From Marasmius tenuissimus (taxonomy: Eukaryota; Basidiomycota; Agaricomycetes; Agaricales; Marasmiaceae), in NCBI GenBank assembly GCA_029532415.1, contig JAQOTA010000064.1:806001-870000 (forward strand): a stretch of 64,000 bases of DNA, in the 5' to 3' direction. A model generated the notes under the pieces. It did not search any database. It saw only the letters and a list, made by a program, of their open reading frames with translations, and was not told the origin of the DNA. The translations under genes and the position numbers were made by a program. Shown here one piece after another: positions 35,379-45,416 of this stretch (the first letter of the stretch is position 1; each line of letters begins with the position of its first letter).

Positions 35379-35422
35379 ATCGGTTCCTGAAAAGACGCAT
35401 CGACCCTTCCCTCTCGGCGACT
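35379..35422. repeat. Right terminal inverted repeat (35379-35413) and target-site duplication (35414-35422)
   Basis: The reverse complement starts GAGGGAAGGG, then TCGATGCGTCTTT, one variable base and CAGGAACCGAT, pairing with 18924-18958. TCGGCGACT follows directly, and then the interrupted gene resumes. Confidence 0.85.
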
Positions 35423-37295
35423 TTATGTACCTGATTGCGTCATTGGGAAAAACCGACGAAGACAACCTGTCAGCCTTTGCAGGTTACGGCCGATTGACAT
35501 TCGGAGCTGTCGTCAAATGAAGAGGGGTTATTCTCGCCCACTTCCCTTCCACTCCACATCCCGAGTGGTGTTTTGAGAATCGGAGCCATAACATTGACGT
35601 TGGTTATTCCGAGAAAGGTGGGCATGTATTCTATTTATCCCCTCCTCTTTTAACCCGACTAGTCCCTTCACGTGTTGACTTTGCCTTCCATGATACCCAC
35701 AACACCGACTCAACCTATACTTCTCGTTGCGCCTTCCATTGGAGGACCGAAGTCGACTCTGCGCCGCATACCTTTGCCAGTCCAATAAGGATAGCGACTG
35801 GCCAACATGTACGTGCCCCACAAATTTTTGTCCTCATTGGCATATTCACGTCCCTCTGATATCATGTTCCAGGTTTCATCGATGAAATCGGATTTTCCAT
35901 TGCTGGCGACTTCTCACGTGGTCTCAAACCCTGTCCCGCACCCGCGTACCTCTTTGTTCCCCCCCTTCACATCAAGTACATCAACGGAATGTACTGTATA
36001 CCTCATCCCCTCTCTGGCCCACTATTCTACTGGTCATGGGACCCAAAAGGAAAGACCGTGATCTCAGAGAAGGATTGGGAGCAGTCGCGTATACCTAAGC
36101 TGGAGGTCAAGATGTGGGTTGGGTCATTTTGGCATACGTTTGAATATAATGTGGTCGAGAGTCACTTGCACACCAAAAGCTATGACATTGATGGGAAGCA
36201 ATACGCTCAAGATCACGGGTATCCCGAGTTAATATGGGGTACGTGATGTCCACACCCTGTAATTTGTTGAACATAGTTTAGATTTTTGGTTCAGGTGATC
36301 CCCATGCTCGAGAGATTGTGGAGCTAAAGGACACGGACAGCGATGAAGACTTAGAAGACTCAAATCAGCATGGGGACTTGGAGGAACTGGATGAATCTTG
36401 CTCTTCAATTTCTCAGCCAGCATACCCGTCAACCTCCTTATCTGTGGATCTACCTGTGGAATGTGTGTTGGCCCACACGGGAGAAAAAGGTGTTTGTGCT
36501 CTATACTTGTCACATGCATACCCTGGTTGACATTTGAACTGGAGTTTTAGATAGACGTCATGAAACCAACGCGCAAAAATCCGTGGAAGAGACACGCCGC
36601 GTCAGAGGACAACATTCTAGAGTGCAGGAAACCAAATGCCGACCAGATTCATCAAAACCTATTGCACAGAAACCAGCCCCGCTTGGACAGTGAGCTTCAC
36701 TTTCTATCATTCACATCCACAATTTTCACCAGTGTTCCTCAGCTCTCCGACCTCCGTGTCTTACACGGCGACCAAGCGAGCTAAACAGTCGCAGGGAACT
36801 ACACGAGCAAAGATAGATGCTCGTGATAATACCTCTGCACGCATAACAAGGTAAGTCTCTTTTTCTAGCTTACATTCGGTATCTAAATTATTCGAGTAGG
36901 CCCCCGGGTCAGGGAAAGGCAGCTGCCATCTCAAATACACAAATACAACTGAAAAGAGCGGCGCAGAAATCCCTCAGAACAAGGACGATAGGGGTAGGTG
37001 CCGGTCAAACATCTACCGCAGCTCGACGGTAAGAATCAATCTTTTAGGTCACTTTTACATATAATTTAACAAGTCCTTTTAGTACCCAAACGGCGGGTAT
37101 CACCACGCCGAGAAAACCAAAGAAACAACCCGAGCCGGAAGACGGAGAGGTTACTCCTGCGAAACCCAGCCCAACTCCTGCACGGACAACGCGGTAAGTG
37201 TGAATCATTCCCGGTCGCAAGTCTGTCATCTTATCCATATGTACAGCATCCAGACATCTCGCACAAATGCGACTGTTAAGAAGGCTTGGAGATAA
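35414..37295 (+). pseudogene. Copy C: 3' half of the family paralogue interrupted at 18923
   Basis: Similarity to copy A starts exactly after the right TIR (DFMYLIASLGK). It runs through the same introns to GKQYAQDHGYPELIWG, GDPHAREIVELKDTDSDED and RRHETNAQKSVEETRRVRG. Lesions: TGA 35518-35520 where A has TGG, and a one-base loss in ACACCGACTC (A has ACACCCGACTC) near 35706. The 3' end differs from A. Four short exons separated by introns end in TSARITR, TAARR and ARTTR and then IQTSRTNATVKKAWR, stop 37293-37295. Joined with copy B it is one dead gene with an element inside it. Confidence 0.8.
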
Positions 37296-38317
37296 ATGAA
37301 CGGAGTGTCATGGGAGTGAAAGGGATGATGTACTCGTTGGGGGATGGATTGAAGTTGGTTAGTTCGGTCGGTTTTCTCGAGCTCAGGCCACATGCCTACG
37401 CAGTGCCCAGTGTCTTTATCTTCTCGGCTGAATAACATATGGAATGTAGAATACCATATCCTCTGTGCAAAGCTCCTGGATATTTAATGTTGGGGAGATC
37501 CCCAGACTATAAATTCACATCCAGCGAGTTCCCTCTGCGTCGAGTTTGGAGGTCCGCGTTGGACATAAATAAGCTGGTGTTTAGGGCATGCAAATTTTGT
37601 TTTTTGTTAGTGAAGCTTGGTATCCCTGAGCATTCTTGATCTTGATTTTGGGTCTTGTTTTTTGGTCTGGGCGTACAACTTGGGATTGAGGCCATGACAT
37701 TCGCTTTGCCGTTCCTTTTTTGCACGCATCTACGGTTTCTGTACCCCACTCTCAACTCGGGCATCTAGTCTATGTTACGGAATACAATCTCGAATGACGA
37801 ATTTTGTTTTGGATCGGGAGTTACGTTTCATATCTATTTCCTCGCGTCGGGTTTTTGTTTTCGCTGCCTCTATTCACATTCACGCGAGATTTTTGGTCCG
37901 CACCTTTATCCTTGTACTGTAGGGCGTCCTATTCGGGTGAGAATCAATCATGGATTTCTCTTTCAGCTAGAGATCTCCAAATGGTTTGCTGATCTGGAGA
38001 TGTTTTCAGATTTTCGTGCACCCTGTGGGGCATTTGGGATGAGGGTACGGGCTAAGTCGAGGCACGGGTATGACAGACTCTTTGGCCAATGTTACTCATT
38101 GCTCAACGACACTTGCTGCTTCAGCAAAAAGCTCATCGGCCTCTCACTCAAAGGTCGAAGAAGAACATCCCTATTCATATTGAGCTCTCATATGCCCGAC
38201 ACTCCTTCCAAGTTTTTCCAATACTTGTCCTGCATTACGGATTCGGAGTTGTCAGTATTGCGAAATGCTTATTAACAGAGACTCAAGAGAATCAAATATT
38301 AGAACTGGCTTCTATTG
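37296..38317. other. Spacer without supported gene
   Basis: A T-rich spacer between the 3' end of copy C and the 3' end of the dioxygenase-like pseudogene on the other strand. Short open frames are present, but none has recognisable motifs or splice-supported extension. Confidence 0.4.
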
Positions 38318-39091
38318 TTACTTCTGTACATGGCGAACAGGCTGGCAGGTAGGAAGCTTCCCATGCATGGTGTCTGCAGCCCACCCTGCCTCCTTATCCT
38401 TCAACTGGTTGAGTGAGCGCGAAGGGAAGAAGAATACTGTTCCTATACGACCGGGGGTTGTAACTTGATTACGGCTCATTTTCGTGGCCTCCCAAATGTC
38501 AACTGTGTGCCAAATACTGTTCGCATAGATAAGAACAAGGTCTCCAGGCCTATACCTGTACGGGAGTCAGCTACCGGAGACAGAAACAGGTCAAGAACGC
38601 ACCAAAGCTTGGTTTTGAATTGAGGAATAATGAGACAGCCTTCCTTGAATCTTCCAGCGGGAAAACTCGCAGACATGCCTTCGTCACCCTTGTCGCAATG
38701 GAGATACAGCTGGAGCTTGAAGATAACTGCTCGCCCAATGAAGCACCCAACACCCTCATCTCCAGCAACCCTTCCAGCCTCCCTCGCTTTGCTGAAAGCC
38801 TTGTGCTGGTCAGGTTTGTATACCTTGATGGCTGATTCAACACACTCCTCTAACTCGGAGTTGGAACAGATGTAGTTGTCTGTAGCGCGAATGGAGGTAC
38901 CTGATCCAGAGAGTCTGGTAGAGTTTCAGTATAGCAAGCAGAAATAGGAGAACCCTCACTTTGTGTGCTTGGGCTGGCCATGTGTCACAGAGGTGATAGC
39001 AGGACGAGGATTCCTGACCGTGCTTACCATTATCGGGGCTGTAGACAAGACCTCTTTGCTGGTTCTCGGCTCCTGATCGTATCTTTGCATC

Positions 39092-39413
39092 TGATGAGCC
39101 GGCATGACGCCTAGCGCAGAGGACTACAACATGACTATACTACTACTTACCAGAGAGGAGTTTAGAGAGATAGAGGCGAGACGTAGAAGCTCAAGCACAC
39201 TGTAGATTCAGGTAGAGAACGACGAGCTTATATACATGAAGATACAATAGAGTTACCATATAAGGACAACAATAGAAATTGTACATATGAGCATAATGAA
39301 TCAATGAAGAATGGAACAATAGAGAATGCATTGTCCCGCATAATACAATGGCGGGAAGTATGAACCGGGACTTCGGATATACCGGGATCTAATTATAGTT
39401 CACGGATTCAACA
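39092..39413 (-). repeat. 3' LTR of the copia element
   Basis: 322 bases, matching 45093-45416 except for three substitutions and a TA indel in GAGAGATAGAGG against GAGAGATATAGAGG. A polypurine tract, GAGGGGGTG on the minus strand, lies directly upstream at 39422-39414. Confidence 0.97.
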
Positions 39414-39422
39414 CACCCCCTC
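39414..39422 (-). other. Polypurine tract (plus-strand primer site)
   Basis: The minus strand reads GAGGGGGTG immediately before the 3' LTR start TGTTGAATCC, the expected position for plus-strand DNA priming. Confidence 0.8.
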
Positions 39423-39455
39423 GCTAAGTGCAGCTAAAGAGCGCATCTGAGCGAA

Positions 39456-42400
39456 TCAAGTGGACGAATAGAATTCAAGTCCAAGGTGATCTCTGAACCG
39501 TAAGAACTTCTCATGTCCAAGATTCTTCGTAAACATGTCTGCAGGATTATAGACTCCTTCAATAAAGTACAACTCGACTTTGCCATCTTCAACACACGAT
39601 TGAATATAATGATATTGAATATTGATGTGTTTGGTTCGGCGTTCTTGAACCGGATTAGATGCAATGAAGATAGAGCCCTGATTGTCTCCACAGATTGGAA
39701 TAGGACCCAAGTTGATTCCAAGTTCAGAGAGTAGTGATCTTATCCAGGAAGCTTGACGACCGCAATCTGACAGTGCCATATACTCAGCTTCAGTGGAAGA
39801 AAGAGCTACAGTCTTCTGGGCGTGTGATTGCCACGAGAAGATGCCGCCTGCTAACTTGAAGAAGTAGCCAGTGATCGAACGGCGTTTGATAGGATCGGCA
39901 GCCCAATACGAGTCTGTGAACGCAAGAAGACCTCCATCAGAGTCACCATCGTAGACGAGTGAATAATCTGATGTGCCAGCAAGATAGCGGCAGATGTAGA
40001 GTGCTTTATTGAGGTGTTCCTTTGTTGGATTAGAAGAGAACTGGGAAAGCTTTGTAACTGCATAGGCAATATCAGGACGTGTACCCAGCATTATGTACAG
40101 AAGCGACCCAATCACAGACTGGAATCTGGAGGGAATGGCAGGATTGACTGGACCATCATTGGGAGTTGGCACATAGCCAGCAGGTAAGGGCGTTGGAGCA
40201 CCTTTTGCATTCTGCATCCCAAAATGTTCAAGGACTTTCTTAAGATAATCCTTCTGGTCAATCATGATCTTATTGCCTTCGCGACGAATGCTCATGTGGA
40301 GAAACTCGCTAGCATTGCCCATATCGCGGCATTCCCATCGAGTCATGAACTCGGCTTTCTTCTTGTCAACAAAAGCTTTGTTAGGACCCATGAAGAGTGC
40401 ATCGTCAACGTATATGATCGCATGCACAACTTCACCACTCTTCGGATCTTTGCAGATGAAGAGTCCAGCATCAGAAGTTAGACGTTTGAAGCCTAGTACT
40501 TCCATGGACAAGCTGAGGGTTCGCCACCATTCAAGGGCAGCTTGCTTCAGTCCATATAATGCACGACGCAGGCGTAGTACCTTATGTTCCTGGCCCTTGA
40601 CTTTGAAGCCTTCAGGTTGTTCCATGTAAATCTCCTCAACAAGATCGCCATAAAGGAAGGCGTTCTTAACATCAACAGAGGTGATGTACCAGCTCTTGAG
40701 AGCTGCGAGAGCAAGCATTATACAAACAGTCTCATAACGAACAACTGGTGAGAAGATCTCATCGAAGTCTACACCTTCGACCTGAGAGAAACCTTTGGCA
40801 ACAAGTCTTGCTTTCTTGCAACCATTCGACTTAACGTCGAAGACCCATCTATTTCTGATGGCTTTGCGACTTTTAGGCAAGTCACAGAGTTTGAAGACCT
40901 TGCGCTTACAAAGGGCCTCAAGTTCTTCGTGGCAAGCGTTCTTCCACTCCTTCTGTTGCTCGACAGGCAACTTTAGAATATCGCGGAGTGTCCACTCTCT
41001 GATGTTAGAGAAATCAGGAGTATCAGACGTTGGAAGCGAATCGTGAACTGGAACAGCATTGTTCAACAGGTAAATCACGAATCCTACTCCCCCTTCTTGG
41101 GTCAGTCTTTTGACTACGCTTTCTTCCTCATGCGACTCAGTGCTTCTACTGGGTTCTGGAGCAGGTGGAGGCGGAAGTGGACCAGGAATCCCCTTTTTAC
41201 CACTTTTGCCTTTCCTAGATCGCAAAGAGCTAGGACGATCAACTGGATGTGAAGGTTCTTTGTCTTCAGTGACGTTTCTCCAAGTATTTTTATTCTCTAA
41301 GTCGCGAATAATATCTGAGGGTTTATTTGGGTTCCGCTTTTCCCCAAAAATATTACCAGGTTGCGTTGTACCCTTCCGCTGCCTTGAAGACCGGCATGGA
41401 CCATCTGCTGCTGGTGCAGGCGGAGGAACGGCGGGTTCGCCTGGAGGTGTCGGAGGACCAGATTGAGGGAGTGGGACATCCCCTGGCGCAAGGCCACCTG
41501 CAGGTTCGTCAACCTGAGGTTCTGATCTCTTAGAAGGTTCGGAGCAACGTCTGAGGTCTGGCAATGGAGTATCAAAACCGTCGTCATCAGAGTCTTCATC
41601 TTCTGAAGGAATGTTGGGATTTTCACCCAAAGTAAATGGTTCACTACTGATAGGTGTGAAGCCACGAGTTTTGGCATCAGGACATTTATTGTATAGCGTC
41701 TCATCGAATAGTGCAGTGCTACCTTTGAATACAGAATTATTACTTTGCATGAACAGGAAGCCTTTCATCCCATCCTGGTAGCCGATGAAAGTCATCAACT
41801 CACTACGAGGAGCGAGTTTATTCTTCCTACGATCTTCAGGAATGAAGACGTAGGCTGCGCAACCCATAACTCAGAGATGTGACACATCAGGTGCTTCGCC
41901 GTAAAGCATTTTGAACGGAGTTTGCCAGCTCAAGCGTTGCACAGGAGTGCGATTGTAGAGGTGGACGGCGTGCACATGGCAGAATTCCCACCAGGACTGT
42001 GGCATGCAAGCTTCAAATCGAAGAGCTTCAGCCTTCTCATGAATAGTCCTGTTGAATTGTTCAGCACGACCATTTTGTTGTGGTGTGTACGGTATGCTTT
42101 GATCCCTTTGGATCCCATACTCTTTCAGTACTGCATCGAACTTATCTCCTTTGTACTCTCCCCCTTCATCGGACATCCAGGTCTTGACAACAGCATTGAA
42201 CTGCGTCTTGACCATAGTAAGGAAGTCCCTCAAAGCAGGTACTGCCTCGTCTTTTGTCTTGAGCTTGGAGGTCCAAACGTAGGACATGCAGTCATCGAGA
42301 AAAGAGATGTAGTACTTGTACCAGTGATACAATTCTGCCGGGTACAACTTCAGATCCAAATGTATGTGTTCAAACGGTTTAGAAGCTCTTGTTGTAGAGT

Positions 42401-43769
42401 TGGGGAACGATTTCTCATGCATCTTGCCTTCAGCACAACCACGACACAAAGGTGTCTTTTTGGTAGGCATCTTTAGGTCAAGTGGGAAACCTTGCGTATG
42501 TTTCCGAGCTTTATTCAGGGCTTTATCTGATGGATGCCCAAAGCGTCTGTGCTCAATATCGTAGTCGACGTTGTAAACGACCGACTTTGCCATTAAAACC
42601 TCAGCAGATGCTTTCCGCGAGTGTACCCAATAAATGGTTTGACCAGGCATATGAGGGTAGGAAACAAGCGACTGTCGTCGCTGTGATGAGTAGAAGGCCA
42701 ATTTCTTCGTGTTTCCACAAATTGAAAGACCATCTTGAAGGAATTCTCCCATTGATAGTAGATGTATGTCCAATTGAGGTATGTAATAGACAGGATAGAG
42801 TCGCGAAACACGCTCAGTAAGTTTCCCGTCATGTCCTTCAATGTTATGCTTAATGAAGACTGTGCCTTTACCCTTGATTTGTATAGGGTTGCCCTTATTC
42901 GCAGTATTTACGATAGGACCATCAAGCGATTCATATTCAGCGAAGTCATTCATATTGTTCGTGAAATGAGAGGAGGCACCAGAATCAAGGAGCCAACCCT
43001 GTGCGTTGTTCACACTTTTCTTTCCCTTGCACTGAGTACAACCCACAAAGTGGGTGGAGATAGCATTGCATTATGATACAAGTGATGCCAGATCACTACG
43101 ACTACGACGCGAACTACTGATACCAACTAGTTGTGTGCATCGCTGTAAGGTTGCATCAGATTGGGAAAGCAGGTCAAGATATGGAACTTGCCTGTCATCG
43201 TGGAACGATCCAAGAGAGACGTCATCCGGGACGTCCTCTACTCCTGCAGCTTTGGCAATGTTGTTGTCAACATCATTACCAAATAGAGAGGTCATATCGT
43301 CCATACCATTGTCAGATCCCCAGTCCATTTCTACATCTTCATCAGGATCAGTGCTGCAAGCACGTTTAGAAGAAGTAGAAGAAGGACATCCGGCTCCTTC
43401 ATCTTCCGAATCGTCCTCCAGAACTCGCTTGGACGAGGAACCAGGCTTCGAGATACGATCCTGGAGTGAACGATTGGTGGCGAACGTGATGAGCTGTTCG
43501 AACGGTTTGAGATGCCGCGCCATCTTAGGGACACCAAGTCTGTCAGCAAGTGAACATGCTTCACGTACATCATCAAATACTGACTCGGATGGCTTAAAGC
43601 CGGTGAAGGACTGCATGGCAGCTGGATTCTTCTTGACAGCGGGAGCGACAGTGCTGTTACAAGACTTGTCCCAGTGACCAGTGAAGTGCGCTGGGGGTGG
43701 AGATCCTCTAGCACAGCTAGGAGGGGCACTGGCAATCTCGGCGCGCAAGGAATTGTTGACTGCGTTCAA
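39456..43769 (-). pseudogene. copia pol (protease, integrase, reverse transcriptase, RNase H) with two in-frame stops
   Basis: One reading frame runs from about 43850 to 39456. Order: gag-like/linker region (43769-43074), TAA at 43073-43071, protease WLLDSGASSHF, integrase zinc region (HRRFGHPS..CRGC), and integrase core with HLDLKL, SDEGGEY and NGRAEQFNRT (D,D,E). TGA follows at 41873-41871, in HL-stop-VMGCAAYVFIP. Then come an acidic/proline linker, reverse transcriptase (NRWVFDVKSNG, SVDVKNAFLYGDL, IIYVDDALFMG) and RNase H (LSSTEAEYMAL, GDNQGSIFIASNP, KHINIQYHY). The frame is otherwise open for about 1430 codons. The TGA looks like a CGA change. The TAA lies before CNAISTHFVGCTQCKG and may be a lesion or a regulated stop. 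Confidence 0.9.
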
Positions 43770-44794
43770 CGCAATACGTTCCCTGCGGTCAGTGATCGAG
43801 GAGTAAGGATGAACAGGAGGAGGGGAAGCAACGACGGATGCGTAGCAAGATGGGAGTGACCATGAGACTGATTGTTACTGCTATTACCGCCAGCGTTGCC
43901 GGGACCCTGGTGCTGGTTGATACCACTACGGGTTTCACGCTGCTGCTTCTTCTTCTTACCCTTGTTCTGGTTTGAAGAGGGGCGTTGCTGCTGCTGCTGT
44001 GGTGGACGGGTGTTGGTCTGCTGCTGATACCCACGCTGCTGACGTTGCTGCTGCGGGCATTGCTGCTGACCAAACAATGGTTCACAATTACCAGCACGTT
44101 TTACCGCAGAGAGACGGTTGGTGAGCTGAGGGTTCTGGCGTTCGTACTCGACCATGATAGCGTCATGGACTTTCGAAACGGTGATGCAGTCTTCATCCTC
44201 AGGATCCCTGACATAGTCATGAAGGGATTTGGATGAGGCGGCATCCCATTCGGGAGGAATAGCGGCAATGAGCAAGAGGGACTTGATCAACTCGGGGAGA
44301 ACCACTCCTACCTCGGAGAGTCGTTCGATATAGGACTTGAACTTGGCGATGCCGGCTTGGGGATGAGAGGTGGTGAGTCTGAAAGAGACGAGTTTAACAA
44401 AGTCGCCATAAATGGCAGACAAAGTAGGCTTGCTGTAGGTGAGGTTCAGCTGTTCCCAAGCTTTTTCGGCGTTCATGTCCTTGATCGGATCGAAGACCTC
44501 CTTGGTGGTGGTGATCTGGATGATTCCCATGAGCTGGAGATCTTCCTTGTCCCAAGCAAGACTTTCCTTGACCCAGGCAGCGTGCTCCTCCGGAGGGACA
44601 GTGGCACGGGTAACAGGAGTAACCCCTGCGGGGCTAGTCACAGTGCCAAGGGGCATGGAGGGACGTGGTTCTTGGCCAGTGAGATGACTGTAAAGACCTT
44701 GGGTCTTACACACAGCTTCCATCTCGCTGTAGTAGGTCTGTTTGAAGTGGGTGCTGTCGAAGCGACCAGAGAAGTATTTCTTAACGTCGAACAT
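43766..44794 (-). CDS. copia gag
   Basis: Starts MFDVKKYFSGRFD at 44794, just inside the leader; an upstream ATG at 44863 is less likely. It contains the UBN2/gag-like capsid region (EESLAWDKEDLQLMGII-like, DPIKDMNAEKAWEQLNLTYS, FVKLVSFRLTTSHPQAGIAK, ELIKSLLLIAAIPPEWDAAS). A Gln/Asn/Arg-rich tail (QQRQQRGYQQQTNTRPPQQQ) replaces an obvious zinc knuckle. The last about 25 residues are out of the pol frame. The neighbouring frame reads SVVASPPPVHPYSSITDRRE across the same bases, so gag and pol are joined by a frame change near 43830-43850, either a mutation or recoding. Confidence 0.8.
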   Translation of the reverse strand: MFDVKKYFSGRFDSTHFKQTYYSEMEAVCKTQGLYSHLTGQEPRPSMPLGTVTSPAGVTPVTRATVPPEEHAAWVKESLAWDKEDLQLMGIIQITTTKEVFDPIKDMNAEKAWEQLNLTYSKPTLSAIYGDFVKLVSFRLTTSHPQAGIAKFKSYIERLSEVGVVLPELIKSLLLIAAIPPEWDAASSKSLHDYVRDPEDEDCITVSKVHDAIMVEYERQNPQLTNRLSAVKRAGNCEPLFGQQQCPQQQRQQRGYQQQTNTRPPQQQQQRPSSNQNKGKKKKQQRETRSGINQHQGPGNAGGNSSNNQSHGHSHLATHPSLLPLLLFILTPRSLTAGNVLR

Positions 44795-45011
44795 AGTAGT
44801 AAGAGGTTGAGAGGTTTGTGTTGGATCTAGAAAAGACAGCATCAGCATGTGTCTAATCAACACAGGGAGCAGCCATCAAGGCGCTATGCTCAACGAGGAG
44901 CATTGGATCCTTGAGATCCGATGTCGTCGAAGGACGTACATCAATGCCATAGATTGAGCACTCAATTAAGAGGTCGATGGCAACATGCAGGTCTAGCCTA
45001 GCTAGCCAATG

Positions 45012-45060
45012 ACAGCAGCCTAGGGGCGCTCGTCACTAACAGCAGCCTAGGGGCGCTCGT
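45012..45060. repeat. 22-base direct duplication in the copia leader
   Basis: 45012-45033 and 45039-45060 are identical (ACAGCAGCCTAGGGGCGCTC then GT). They lie between the primer-binding site and gag. Confidence 0.9.
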
Positions 45061-45080
45061 TATTGTAGTTGGGCTAACCG

Positions 45081-45092
45081 GGGCCCATAACC
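45081..45092 (-). other. Primer-binding site complementary to the anticodon arm of initiator tRNA-Met
   Basis: Directly after the 5' LTR the minus strand reads GGTTATGGGCCC. Its complement GGGCCCATAACC contains the CAU anticodon loop of eukaryotic initiator tRNA-Met. Drosophila copia primes from such an internal tRNA site rather than from the CCA end. Confidence 0.85.
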
Positions 45093-45416
45093 TGATGAGC
45101 CGGCATGACGCCTAGCGCAGAGGACTACAACATGACTATACTACTACTTACCAGAGAGGAGTTTAGAGAGATATAGAGGCGAGACGTAGAAGCTCAAGCA
45201 CACTGTAGATTCAGGTAGAGAACGACGAGCTTATATACATGAAGATACAATAGAGTTACCATATAAGGACAACAATAGAAATTGTACATATGAGCATAAT
45301 GAATCAATGAAGAATGGAACAATAGCGAATGCATTGTCCCGCATAATACAATGGCGGGAAGTATGAACCGGGACTTCGGATATACCGGGATCTAATTATA
45401 GTCCACAGATTCAACA
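45093..45416 (-). repeat. 5' LTR of the copia element
   Basis: 324 bases, about 99 percent identical to 39092-39413, with GCATC following at 45417-45421. Confidence 0.97.

Larger units (their letters stand above)
18924..35413. mobile_element. 16.5-kb Mutator-like composite transposon with chromatin-related cargo and captured host-gene fragments
   Basis: The two halves of one family gene (copies B and C) are separated by 16,490 bases. These are bounded by imperfect 35-bp terminal inverted repeats (18924-18958 and 35379-35413; 29/35 match, the inner 25 positions 24/25) and a 9-bp duplication. Nine-base duplications and a DDE transposase with a D..D..E layout fit the Mutator-like (MULE) superfamily. 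Contents in order: cysteine-rich ORF cluster (+), TET/JBP-like dioxygenase (-), sirtuin fragment (+), RecQ-like tail (-), argininosuccinate lyase fragment (+), minisatellite, H3-tail-like/PHD/CHAT-like protein (+), F-box-like protein (+), transposase (-). Nested insertion of several smaller elements inside it is possible and not excluded. Confidence 0.75.

Noticed and set aside
41871..41873. Intron around the TGA in copia pol
   Set aside because: Sequence on both sides is continuous with the conserved integrase/linker order and there are no splice sites; a CGA-to-TGA change is simpler.
43830..43850. Programmed ribosomal frameshift between gag and pol
   Set aside because: No clear slippery site or pseudoknot was recognised; a one-base mutation is equally simple. 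Kept only as an alternative.
45081..45092. A tRNA gene remnant
   Set aside because: Only the anticodon-arm complement is present, at the exact primer-binding position after the LTR; no cloverleaf can be built.
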